In this document: positions 9,021 to 15,850 of the stretch, piece after piece
Layout of the letters: each line of letters begins with the position of its first letter
Position numbering within the stretch: position 1 is the first letter of the stretch
NCBI RefSeq assembly: GCF_003626915.1
Contig: NZ_CP032570.1
Location: forward strand, 2,479,001-2,543,000
Length of the DNA stretch: 64,000 nucleotides
DNA from: Tsuneonella amylolytica
Lineage (GTDB): Bacteria; Pseudomonadota; Alphaproteobacteria; Sphingomonadales; Sphingomonadaceae
Reading direction: 5' to 3'
Made by a program: the position numbers and the translations under genes
Notes under the pieces: model-generated
What the model was told of the DNA's origin: nothing
Databases searched by the model: none
The model's input: the letters and a program-made list of their open reading frames with translations, nothing else

Positions 9021-10081
9021 CGCCCATCGTTCTAGGTGCCGGGCCCGCGGGCAGCATGGCGGCGATCCACCTCGCTCGCCGGGGCACCGCACCGATCCTC
9101 ATCGACCGCGACGCGGCGGTCGTCGATGCGCTGTGCGGCGGCTTCCTCAGCTGGAAGACGGCCGAGCGGCTGCGCGCGGTGGGCATCGGGCCGGTCCAGC
9201 TGGGCGCGCATCCGGTCGATACGCTGGCGCTTATCGCCGGCCGGTCGGAAGCGACGGCGGATCTCCCGTCCCCCGGCTTCGGCCTGTCGCGGCACGCGCT
9301 CGATACCGCGCTGCGGCGCCGGGCCGTAGGGGAGGGGGCAAAGCTCGAGATCGATCGCGCCCGTTCGGTCGCCCATGGCGTGGTGGAAGGCGAGGCGCGC
9401 GAATGGCGCTCCGACGCGATATTCCTCGCCAGCGGCAAGCACGACGTTCGCGGGTCAACCCGGCCGCGCGAGGACGGCGATCCCGCGCTCGGCCTGCGCA
9501 TTCGTCTGCCCGCCCACGAACGGCTGCGAGCGCTGCTGAAGGGACGGATCGAACTGCACCTGTTCCGCGGCGGCTACGCCGGCATCGTCCTGCAGGAAGA
9601 CGGCAGCGCCAACGTGTGCATGGCGCTGCGCAAGTCGCTGCTGGCCGAAGCGGGCGGCGGACCGCGCGCGCTGTTCGGCCGCCTCGCCGATGCCAATCCG
9701 CATTTTGCCGAGCGCATGTCCTTCGCGCCGGACGATGCGCAGATCGATACGGTCGGTTCGGTGCCCTACGGCTGGATCGCGCACGATACCGATCCCGGCC
9801 TCTGGAGGCTGGGTGACCAGGCGGCGGTGATACCTTCGCTGGCCGGCGAGGGCATGGCGATCGCGATGGCGAGCGGCGAGGCCGCCGCTGCAGCCTTCCT
9901 CGCCGGCGAGGATGCGCGGACCTTCCAGCGCGACTTCGCTCATCGCGCGGCCCGGCCGGTGGGTACGGCCAAGCTGGTGTGGCGCGTCGCCGAAACGGGG
10001 CCGGGTGCGCGCGTCCTCGGCTGGGCCACGCGCGCGGTGCCCTCGCTTGCCCGCGCCGCGATGGCGCTGACGCGGATCTAG
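9017..10081 (+). CDS. FAD-dependent oxidoreductase of the type III PKS cluster
   Basis: The protein of 354 residues is a group A flavoprotein resembling geranylgeranyl reductases and aromatic hydroxylases. The dinucleotide fold is at the very N-terminus (VLGAGPAGSMAAIHLARRG), and the second FAD motif is RLGDQAAVIPSLAGEGMAIAMASG. ATG 9017 is chosen over an upstream start at 8927, because the extension would overlap the methyltransferase by about 90 nt and precede the FAD motif with unrelated sequence. The gene overlaps the methyltransferase (ATGA) and is convergent with ilvE, sharing 4 nt at the ends. It probably hydroxylates or reduces the cluster polyketide. Confidence 0.87.
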   Translation: MTPIVLGAGPAGSMAAIHLARRGTAPILIDRDAAVVDALCGGFLSWKTAERLRAVGIGPVQLGAHPVDTLALIAGRSEATADLPSPGFGLSRHALDTALRRRAVGEGAKLEIDRARSVAHGVVEGEAREWRSDAIFLASGKHDVRGSTRPREDGDPALGLRIRLPAHERLRALLKGRIELHLFRGGYAGIVLQEDGSANVCMALRKSLLAEAGGGPRALFGRLADANPHFAERMSFAPDDAQIDTVGSVPYGWIAHDTDPGLWRLGDQAAVIPSLAGEGMAIAMASGEAAAAAFLAGEDARTFQRDFAHRAARPVGTAKLVWRVAETGPGARVLGWATRAVPSLARAAMALTRI

Positions 10082-11154
10082 AGCTTCATCACCCAGCCGT
10101 GCGGATCGGGCGCTTGCCCGCGCTGGATCGCCACCAGCCGTTCGCGCAGCTTGCCGGTGAGCTGACCGGGGCCACCCGAACCGATCGTGAATTCTCCCTC
10201 GGGTCCCTCGACCCGGCCGACCGGTGTGACGACCGCGGCTGTACCGCAGGCCATTGTCTCGATCAGCTTCCCGCTCTGGGCATCGGCGCGCCATTGGTCG
10301 ATCGAATAGCGTTCCTCGCGGATCGTGAGGCCTTCGTCCCGAAGCAGGCGGATCAGACTGTCGCGAGTGATGCCAGGCAGGATCGTGCCGCCCAGCGGCG
10401 GGGTGACCACGCTTCCGTCGTCGAACACGAAGAACAGGTTCATGCCGCCCAGTTCCTCGATCCACTTGCGTTCGACCGCGTCGAGGAAGACGACCTGGTC
10501 GTGTCCCTTCTCGATCGCTTCGGCCTGGGGGACGAGGCTGGCGGCATAGTTGCCGCCGGTCTTGGCCGCGCCCGTACCGCCCGGCGCCGCGCGCACATAG
10601 TCGCGGCTGACCCAGATGCTGACCGCGGGAACGCCCGACTTGAAATAATTGCCCGCCGGGCTCGCGATCACGAGGAACTTGTATTGCCTGGCTGGCCGCA
10701 CGCCGAGGAACGCCTCGGACGCGAACATGAAGGGCCGCAGATACAGCGATCCGCCATCGACGGTGGGAAACCAGTCGGCGTCTTTCAGCACCAGCTCGCG
10801 GCAGGCGGCGACGAACAACTCTTCGGGCATGTGCGGCATCGCCAGTCGGTCGGCCGACCGGTTCATGCGCGCGGCGTTCTCCTCGGGCCGGAACAGCGCG
10901 AAGCTGCCGTCGGGATGGCGGTAGGCTTTCAGCCCTTCGAAGATTTCCTGCGCGTAATGGAGCACCGCGCAGGCCGGGTCGATCGACAGCGGCTCGCGCG
11001 GGCCGATGCGGGCGGAATGCCAGCCTTCGCCGGCGGTATAGTCGACCGTCACCATGTGATCGGTGAAGACGGTGCCGAAGCCCGGGTCGGCGATCGCCTG
11101 CGCGCGGGTTTCGCCGGGCACTGGGGCGGGGTGGGGCAGGTGTTCGAAGTCCAT
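10078..11154 (-). CDS. ilvE: Branched-chain amino acid aminotransferase
   Basis: This 358-residue protein is a fold-type IV PLP enzyme of the long (eukaryote-like) BCAT class. It transfers the amino group between glutamate and the 2-oxo acids of leucine, isoleucine and valine. The PLP lysine is K198 in GAAKTGGNYAASL. Other conserved blocks are HYAQEIFEGLKAYR, LYLRPFMF, GGMNLFFV and the phosphate loop GTAAVVTPVG. It is convergent with the PKS cluster and has no co-transcribed neighbour. Upstream on the same strand lie a hairpin (11229-11261) and an 18-codon ORF, which may form a separate short transcript or a leader. Confidence 0.95.
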   Translation of the reverse strand: MDFEHLPHPAPVPGETRAQAIADPGFGTVFTDHMVTVDYTAGEGWHSARIGPREPLSIDPACAVLHYAQEIFEGLKAYRHPDGSFALFRPEENAARMNRSADRLAMPHMPEELFVAACRELVLKDADWFPTVDGGSLYLRPFMFASEAFLGVRPARQYKFLVIASPAGNYFKSGVPAVSIWVSRDYVRAAPGGTGAAKTGGNYAASLVPQAEAIEKGHDQVVFLDAVERKWIEELGGMNLFFVFDDGSVVTPPLGGTILPGITRDSLIRLLRDEGLTIREERYSIDQWRADAQSGKLIETMACGTAAVVTPVGRVEGPEGEFTIGSGGPGQLTGKLRERLVAIQRGQAPDPHGWVMKL

Positions 11155-11217
11155 CCGCGGCGGTTAGGACCGCCGGCCCGCGTTCGCAAGCCGGGCAATC
11201 GCGAGCGTTGCAGGACG

Positions 11218-11261
11218 CGCAAAATGAGAAGGGCGGCTTGCGCCTTGCGCAAACCGCCCTT
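11218..11261 (-). terminator. GC-rich hairpin between the 18-codon ORF and ilvE
   Basis: On the minus strand the arms AAGGGCGG and CCGCCCTT form an 8-bp stem, extended by a further 5 pairs after one mismatch around a short loop. It is followed by CTCATTTTGC, a modest T tract. It would end transcripts carrying the small ORF before they reach ilvE, or act as an attenuator. Confidence 0.6.
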
Positions 11262-11315
11262 CGCATGGTCAGCGGCCGGTGCGGCCGCCCACGAAGCCTC
11301 TATCGGCGTTGGAGA

Positions 11316-11372
11316 CTACCGATAATGCTCCGCGAGAGTCGTCACCGACCTCCCTGCTGAACCATGAGACAT
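11316..11372 (-). CDS. 18-residue small ORF with extended Shine-Dalgarno
   Basis: The ORF encodes MSHGSAGRSVTTLAEHYR and is too short for ordinary ORF callers. Its ATG is preceded by AAAGGAGGTGATCCG, complementary over about 14 nt to the 3' end of 16S rRNA, with about 7 nt spacing. No other gene in the window has so strong a ribosome site. The peptide is hydrophilic with no membrane segment. It is not rich in Leu, Ile or Val as an ilv attenuator peptide would be. A hairpin follows it and a second hairpin lies beyond its 5' side. I do not recognise it; it could be a small protein or a riboregulator. Confidence 0.5.
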   Translation of the reverse strand: MSHGSAGRSVTTLAEHYR

Positions 11373-11379
11373 CGGATCA

Positions 11380-11456
11380 CCTCCTTTCGCGCTTAGAAAG
11401 CCAGACCGCCGTTTCACCGGGGCCGAGTGCCGCGTGGGTCGCTGGCCTCGAGGAGG
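11380..11456. repeat. Inverted CCTCCT/AGGAGG arms around the small ORF leader
   Basis: On the plus strand CCTCCT (11380-11385) and AGGAGG (11451-11456) are separated by 65 nt. In a minus-strand transcript the upstream CCUCCU could pair with the AGGAGG of the small ORF's ribosome site and hide it. In a plus-strand transcript the first arm would expose an anti-Shine-Dalgarno motif identical to the 16S rRNA tail. The pairing is only six bases and unproven. Confidence 0.35.
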
Positions 11457-11525
11457 AATGTGAGTTCTTCGCCGCTTCAACACAAGCCTTGAAAATAACT
11501 TTTTCACTGTCAGTATCGAGCCTTC

Positions 11526-11555
11526 CGGCCCGCCAGATTTGCGGGCCGTTTTGCT
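11526..11555 (+). terminator. Intrinsic terminator, plus-strand orientation, without an obvious upstream gene
   Basis: The perfect 8-bp stem CGGCCCGC / GCGGGCCG with loop CAGATTT is followed by TTTTGCT on the plus strand, while on the minus strand the tail is not T-rich. No plus-strand gene ends nearby (the closest ends at 10081). It therefore suggests an unannotated plus-strand RNA ending here, although it also sits right after the stop of the minus-strand lipoprotein gene. Confidence 0.55.
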
Positions 11556-12105
11556 ATCCGCGGCAGTCCTCAATCACGCGCGTGATCTCGGGCCAGCTGG
11601 GCAGGTAAAGCGCAGGCTGACCGGCGACCTCGACCGCGAAGCGTCCTTTCGAAAACGCGATGGCATCGAGAAGCGGATCGCTGGCCCCGAGGGTTGCGAC
11701 GAGCGAGGGCAGGTCGCCCCCCGGGGTCGCCGCTACCGCGCGGGTGGCCGTTTCCGTGCGGATGGTCATCGGAACCGGGCCGCTCGCGGCACCTGCGCGG
11801 GCCAAGGTCACCCGGCGCTGGCCGAGCTGGCAGGTGACCGCGAAACGCGCATCGGCACCGGGCTCTCCGAACAGTGCGCGCGTGGTGCCGCCGCCGGTGC
11901 GGTAGTACCAGTCGCCGGGCGTCTGCGGCGCGTCCATCCACGTATCGAAGGTCGGCACCGGTGTCGGCACGGCGACGGGCGGCGGCGTCGGGCGTGCCGC
12001 CGGCGGGGCCGGAGTGGGCTCCGGCGCGGGCGCGGTGCACGCCGCGGCGGCCATCGAGGCGAGCGCCACGAGGGGCCATTTGCAGTCGGTGGGGCGAAAA
12101 CGCAT
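11554..12105 (-). CDS. Uncharacterised lipoprotein
   Basis: The protein of 183 residues starts at ATG 12105 behind GGGAG. A lipoprotein signal ends in ASMAAAACTAP, with Cys the likely lipidated residue. A Pro/Ala/Thr-rich linker follows (about residues 22-45), then a compact domain containing DTWMDAPQTPGDWYYR and two cysteines far apart (TCQLGQRR and the C-terminal EDCRG) that could form a disulfide. No family is recognised. It is divergent from tlyA, with a 52-nt shared promoter gap. The longer frame up to 12267 is rejected because it lacks a signal peptide. Confidence 0.75.
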   Translation of the reverse strand: MRFRPTDCKWPLVALASMAAAACTAPAPEPTPAPPAARPTPPPVAVPTPVPTFDTWMDAPQTPGDWYYRTGGGTTRALFGEPGADARFAVTCQLGQRRVTLARAGAASGPVPMTIRTETATRAVAATPGGDLPSLVATLGASDPLLDAIAFSKGRFAVEVAGQPALYLPSWPEITRVIEDCRG

Positions 12106-12157
12106 GATATCTCCCGGTTCCACGAGGGTCCAACGCACGCTAGGCGACGAAAGGTCC

Positions 12158-12958
12158 ATGGGAAAGAAGCGCCTCGACCAGTTGCTCCACGAACGCGGCC
12201 TGGCGGAAAGCCGGAGCCGCGGGGCCGCGCTCGTCATGGCGGGCGTAGTGTTCTCGGGCACGCGCAAGCTGGAGAAGCCGGGACAGCAGATTGCCGAGGA
12301 TGCCGAGATCGACGTGCGCGGGCGCGATCATCCGTGGGTGAGCCGCGGGGGGATCAAGCTGGCGCATGCGATCGAGGCGTTCGGGCTCGATCCGGCAGGT
12401 GCGACGGCGATGGACATCGGCAGTTCCACCGGCGGCTTCACCGATGTCCTGCTGCAGGGGGGCGCGGCGGGCGTCTTCGCGGTCGATTCGGGCACCAACC
12501 AGCTCGCCTGGAAATTGCGGCAGGACCCGCGCGTGACCGTGCTCGAGCAGACGAGCGCCCGCATCCTCACCGCCGACCTGATCGACGCGCAGTGCGATTG
12601 GGTCGTGTGCGACGCGAGCTTCATCGGCCTTGCCAAGGTGCTCGAGGTGCCGCTCGCTCTCGCGGCGCCCGATTGCCGGCTGGTCGCGCTTATCAAGCCG
12701 CAGTTCGAGGTGGGGCGCGAGGAAGTGGGCAAGGGCGGCGTCGTGCGCGACCCCGCGCTTCATGCACGGACGTGCGACGACGTGCGCGCCTGGCTCGAGC
12801 AGAAGGGCTGGGCGGTCGACGGAATCGTGCGCAGTCCCATCACGGGACCGGAAGGCAATGTCGAGTTCCTGATCGTCGCGCGGCGCGGTACCGTTGCGCC
12901 CGCCTCGCTCGTCGGTCACACATCGGGCGACGATTCGGCTTCGATGGAGTCTCCATGA
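12158..12958 (+). CDS. tlyA: TlyA family rRNA 2'-O-methyltransferase
   Basis: This 266-residue protein has an N-terminal S4 RNA-binding domain (KKRLDQLLHERGLAESRSRGAAL starts it) and a C-terminal FtsJ-like methyltransferase domain. SAM motif I is DIGSSTGGFTDVLLQ, and the catalytic region contains CDASFIGL and LIKPQFEVG. TlyA enzymes methylate 2'-O of cytidines in 16S and/or 23S rRNA. The family was first described as hemolysins, and I see no evidence for that role. ATG 12158 follows GACGAAAGG. The stop overlaps tspO by 4 nt (ATGA). Confidence 0.93.
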   Translation: MGKKRLDQLLHERGLAESRSRGAALVMAGVVFSGTRKLEKPGQQIAEDAEIDVRGRDHPWVSRGGIKLAHAIEAFGLDPAGATAMDIGSSTGGFTDVLLQGGAAGVFAVDSGTNQLAWKLRQDPRVTVLEQTSARILTADLIDAQCDWVVCDASFIGLAKVLEVPLALAAPDCRLVALIKPQFEVGREEVGKGGVVRDPALHARTCDDVRAWLEQKGWAVDGIVRSPITGPEGNVEFLIVARRGTVAPASLVGHTSGDDSASMESP

Positions 12959-13506
12959 CCGCTCTCGCATCGCGTGGCCAGTTGCGCGCCAGTTTCATTC
13001 GCTGGGCGCTGTTCACCGTGCCGCTGGTCCTGCTGCTCGGGTTCCTGTCGGGCCAGTTCGGCGGCGATGCACGAAGTGCGTGGTTCCAGTCGCTCGACAA
13101 GCCCGCGATCTTCCCGCCACCGATGTGGTTCGGGATCGTCTGGTCGATCCTTTACGTGATGATGGGTCTCGCCCTCGCGATCGTCTGCGCCGCGTGGGGC
13201 GCGCGGGGGAGGACCACGGCGATCGTTGCTTTCGCCGCCCAGCTGCTCGTCAACCTCGCCTGGTCGCCTGTGTTCTTCGGCCTGCACGACATTCGCGCGG
13301 CGATGATCGTGATCGGTGTGCTCGACGTGCTGGTGATCGTCACCATCGTGCTGTTCTGGCGGGTGCGCCGGTCGGCGGCGCTGCTGCTGCTGCCGTATCT
13401 TGCGTGGATCCTGTTTGCGACCGCGCTGAACTGGCAGTTCCTAGAGCTCAACCCCGATGGCGGGACCGATGTCGAGAACGGCGCGCAGCAGCGTTACGAA
13501 TTCTGA
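12955..13506 (+). CDS. tspO: TspO/MBR family membrane protein
   Basis: This 183-residue protein has five predicted membrane helices and the TspO core: LDKPAIFPPPMWFGIVWSILYVMMG, then QLLVNLAWSPVFFGLHD and LPYLAWILFATALNW. TspO proteins bind porphyrins and cholesterol-like ligands and in Rhodobacter modulate tetrapyrrole and photosynthesis gene expression. It is longer than the usual 150-160 residues, with about 25 extra N-terminal residues before the first conserved block and a polar tail. It is translationally coupled to tlyA. Confidence 0.92.
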   Translation: MTALASRGQLRASFIRWALFTVPLVLLLGFLSGQFGGDARSAWFQSLDKPAIFPPPMWFGIVWSILYVMMGLALAIVCAAWGARGRTTAIVAFAAQLLVNLAWSPVFFGLHDIRAAMIVIGVLDVLVIVTIVLFWRVRRSAALLLLPYLAWILFATALNWQFLELNPDGGTDVENGAQQRYEF

Positions 13507-13543
13507 CTTGCAGGGGCCGCGGGCGCGCTCCACATAGCGTGCC

Positions 13544-13798
13544 ATGCAGAGCGAAAACCCCATCATCGCCGATCTCGTGAAATTGGCGAATGCCGCCGCC
13601 GGAACCGTCGCGGGCGTCACACGCGAAGCGCGCGAGGCGGGCCGCGAACGCGTGAAGGAAGCGCTGGGCGGGATGGACTTCGTCAGCCGCGAGGAATTCG
13701 ACGCAGTGAAGGACATGGCAGCCCGGGCGCGGTCCGAGGCCGATGCCTTGTCCGCCCGCGTGGCGATGCTCGAAGCGCGCCTCGCCGCGAAGGACTGA
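13544..13798 (+). CDS. ubiK: BMFP-domain accessory factor, UbiK family
   Basis: This 84-residue protein matches the BMFP/UbiK (YqiC) family: an amphipathic N-terminal part beginning QSENPIIADLVKLANAAAG and a C-terminal coiled coil rich in Ala, Arg and Glu (VSREEFDAVKDMAARARSE onward). UbiK helps ubiquinone assembly under aerobic conditions by binding UbiJ and lipids; some homologues are only known to trimerise. It stands 37 nt after tspO, in the same direction. Confidence 0.82.
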   Translation: MQSENPIIADLVKLANAAAGTVAGVTREAREAGRERVKEALGGMDFVSREEFDAVKDMAARARSEADALSARVAMLEARLAAKD

Positions 13799-13885
13799 TC
13801 GCGCTCGCAGCGCTGGCCTGATAAAAGGCAGTTCGCGGAACCCGTTTCCTTCCCGCCGCTTGATCGGTTGGAAGGATCGTTCGCG

Positions 13886-14182
13886 ATGTTCACCCAGCTC
13901 AATCCGCCGATGCCGCTTCACGTTCTCGACAAGGGGGACGGGCTGGCGTTTGGCGTCATCGACTACGGGCCGGAGCACAACCTGCTCTGGATCACCGCCA
14001 TCGACGCTACCGGGGAAATCTGGTGCGCGCCCAATCCGCAGGTGCGGATGCAGGCGAACTGGAGCCTGGGGCGCGGCAGAAGCCCGGCGGTCGCCGCCTC
14101 GAAGGACCGAATGGCAGCCAAAAATGCCGGTCTGACAGAGATCTGCGCCGATTGCTCCGACGTGATGGAGACGGCCACCTAG
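13886..14182 (+). CDS. Conserved-looking hypothetical protein
   Basis: This 98-residue cytoplasmic protein starts at ATG 13886 with GGAAGGATCG upstream. It has a compact N-terminal domain with DYGPEHNLLWITAID and GEIWCAPNPQVRMQANWSLGRG, and a C-terminal CADCSD pair. No family is recognised. It shares 4 nt with the convergent recF end. Codon use matches its neighbours and supports a real gene. Confidence 0.65.
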   Translation: MFTQLNPPMPLHVLDKGDGLAFGVIDYGPEHNLLWITAIDATGEIWCAPNPQVRMQANWSLGRGRSPAVAASKDRMAAKNAGLTEICADCSDVMETAT

Positions 14183-15252
14183 CCCTCCCTCGTTGCGGCT
14201 CCGTCGGCCACTCGCCACACGGCGGCGCGGCCCAGGATCGGTTCGAACGGAGCGGTCTCGGTGCCGGTGAACCACACTTGGGCGCTGCTCGCCGCTAGCC
14301 GGTCGTAGAGCGTTTCGCGGCGTACCGGATCGAGGTGAGCCGCCACCTCGTCGAGCAGCAGCACCGCCGGTCGGCCGCGCGAGGCAAGCCCCGCGTGCGC
14401 CAGCGTGATCGCGATCAGCAACGCCTTCTGCTCGCCGGTCGAGCACAGTGCCGCGGGCTGGTTCTTGCCTGCCATCGTGACCACTAGGTCGGCCCGGTGC
14501 GGCCCCTCCAGCGTCCGTCCGGCGGCGCGATCGCGCGAGCGGGCGGCGCGCAGGGCGTCGGCGTCGATCGAGCCACCGGGGGCCAGCGCCAGATCGGGAC
14601 GGGCGAAAGGCTCGGACGGCAAGTCCGCGAGTTCGCCGGACAATGCCTCCACCAGCCGGGATCGTCCCGCGGCGAGCATCGTGCCGGCTTCGGCCATCTG
14701 CGCCTCCACACCCTCGAGCCACAGCGGGTCGGACGCTTCCTCGGCAGCCAGCAGCCGGTTGCGTTCGCGCAAGGCAGCGTCGTACCGGGTCGCGCTGCGA
14801 GTGTGCCCGGCGTCGAGCGCGACCGCCATCCGGTCGAGCCAGCGGCGGCGGTCACCCGCGCTACCGGTGAACAGGCCGTCCATCGCCGGGGTGAGCCATG
14901 CCAGCGCCAGCCACTCGCCCAGGGCGACCGCGCTCGCCTCGGCCCCGTTTATGCGAACCTGCCGCCGGGCGGGCCGCGCGGGATCGGTGAGGGTGCCGAG
15001 CCGCACGGGCTCGCCGCCCTCCGCCGCGAGGGAGGCGCCGATGGTGAACCCGCCGGCGCCAGCGCTCGACGCCATCTCGCCGATCGGTGCGCGCCGGAGC
15101 CCGCGCCCGGGGGCGAACAGCGACAGTGCCTCGAGCACGTTGGTCTTGCCCGCGCCGTTGTCGCCGACGAGCAGGTTGAACGCCGCCGTGCCGCCCAACG
15201 TCGTGGCAGAATGATTGCGAAAGCTGGAAAGAGTGATGCGATCGAGGGCCAT
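14179..15252 (-). CDS. recF: DNA replication and repair protein RecF
   Basis: The protein of 357 residues is an SMC-like ABC ATPase that loads RecA at single-strand gaps with RecOR. Walker A is GDNGAGKTNVLEA (residues 30-42), the signature-like region is CSTGEQKALLIAITLAHAGL and Walker B is AVLLLDEVAAHLD. The length matches the family. In many bacteria recF lies by dnaN and gyrB; here it stands alone, as is common in alphaproteobacteria. Confidence 0.96.
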   Translation of the reverse strand: MALDRITLSSFRNHSATTLGGTAAFNLLVGDNGAGKTNVLEALSLFAPGRGLRRAPIGEMASSAGAGGFTIGASLAAEGGEPVRLGTLTDPARPARRQVRINGAEASAVALGEWLALAWLTPAMDGLFTGSAGDRRRWLDRMAVALDAGHTRSATRYDAALRERNRLLAAEEASDPLWLEGVEAQMAEAGTMLAAGRSRLVEALSGELADLPSEPFARPDLALAPGGSIDADALRAARSRDRAAGRTLEGPHRADLVVTMAGKNQPAALCSTGEQKALLIAITLAHAGLASRGRPAVLLLDEVAAHLDPVRRETLYDRLAASSAQVWFTGTETAPFEPILGRAAVWRVADGAATREG

Positions 15253-15408
15253 GAATTGGCTCGTTTCCTAGCCGCGCGTCGGCGGTTGCGACAGCCGCGA
15301 AATCGCCGGTCCCAATGGTTCGGAAAATTTCCCAACCTTGAGCGAAGCATTCATCGCACGTTTATCGTTGCGTATGTGGAAACCGCGGAAATCCGCCATT
15401 CTCGCGAA

Positions 15409-15424
15409 TTGGCACGGTGCTTGC
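15409..15424 (+). promoter_or_regulatory. Sigma-54 (RpoN) promoter
   Basis: TTGGCACGGTGCTTGC matches the -24/-12 consensus TGGCAC-N5-TTGC exactly, with GG and GC 12 nt apart. Transcription would start near 15435, giving a leader of about 48 nt to the micropeptide ATG at 15483. An AT-richer stretch upstream (about 15320-15375) is where an enhancer-binding activator would be expected. Phage-shock operons are classically sigma-54 dependent, which fits the downstream pspC. Confidence 0.8.
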
Positions 15425-15482
15425 GAAGTTTGTTGCATCGGAAGGATGGTCCTCCCGACACCGATTGAACAAGGAAATTACC

Positions 15483-15605
15483 ATGTCTCTTCACAACAAG
15501 CTCGCCGCCGGTTTCGCTTCGGTCGCCTTCAGCGTCTTCATGCTCGCCTTCGCCATCGCGCCGGTGATGCAGAGCTCGGCGATCGTCGCGGGAAACCTGG
15601 CATGA
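15483..15605 (+). CDS. 40-residue membrane micropeptide upstream of pspC
   Basis: The peptide begins MSLHNKLAAGFASV and carries one hydrophobic helix (about residues 9-36) ending near AIVAGNLA. It could be a single-pass inner-membrane protein or be cleaved as a signal peptide. AAGGAAATTACC precedes the ATG. It overlaps pspC by 4 nt (ATGA) and lies directly behind the sigma-54 promoter, so it is probably a phage-shock component. It is not clearly PspB, which is longer and has a coiled coil. I do not recognise a family. Confidence 0.65.
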   Translation: MSLHNKLAAGFASVAFSVFMLAFAIAPVMQSSAIVAGNLA

Positions 15606-15820
15606 GCAATCTCGACCGCCAGCGCCCTGCCGTTGCACCGTCACGGCAGGGCTTCCGCCTCGACAAGGGCAACGGCAAGGTCTTCGGCGTCTGCGCCGGA
15701 ATCGGCGACTATTTCGGCATAGAGCCGATGTGGGTCCGCATCGGCTTCGCCGCCGGTACGATCCTCGGTTTCGGGACCTTCGCCCTGGTCTACCTGGCGA
15801 TCGCGCTGATCGCCGACTGA
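15602..15820 (+). CDS. pspC: PspC domain protein
   Basis: This 72-residue protein is a minimal PspC domain: GFRLDKGNGKVFGVCAGIGDY, then FGIEPMWVRIGFA and one long hydrophobic segment GTILGFGTFALVYLAIALIAD. PspC is an inner-membrane sensor of envelope stress that in enterobacteria binds PspA with PspB. The C-terminal cytoplasmic leucine-zipper part of E. coli PspC is missing. It is coupled to a micropeptide gene and driven by a sigma-54 promoter; pspA and pspF are not in this window. Confidence 0.88.
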   Translation: MSNLDRQRPAVAPSRQGFRLDKGNGKVFGVCAGIGDYFGIEPMWVRIGFAAGTILGFGTFALVYLAIALIAD

Positions 15821-15850
15821 GGGAGCCCTTCCGGGGGCTCCCTCCACATT
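15821..15850. terminator. Hairpin between convergent pspC and SDR genes
   Basis: A perfect 8-bp stem, GGGAGCCC / GGGCTCCC with a six-base loop, begins right after the pspC stop. The tail CTCCACATTTC is only weakly T-rich on the plus strand, so termination efficiency is uncertain. It is probably shared by both converging transcripts. Confidence 0.6.

Noticed and set aside
11218-11372. Classical ilv attenuator
   Set aside because: The small peptide is not enriched in Leu, Ile or Val codons, and the hairpin does not show clear alternative antiterminator pairing.
15483-15605. Micropeptide as PspB
   Set aside because: PspB is about 75 residues with a cytoplasmic coiled coil after its helix; this peptide ends just after the hydrophobic segment.
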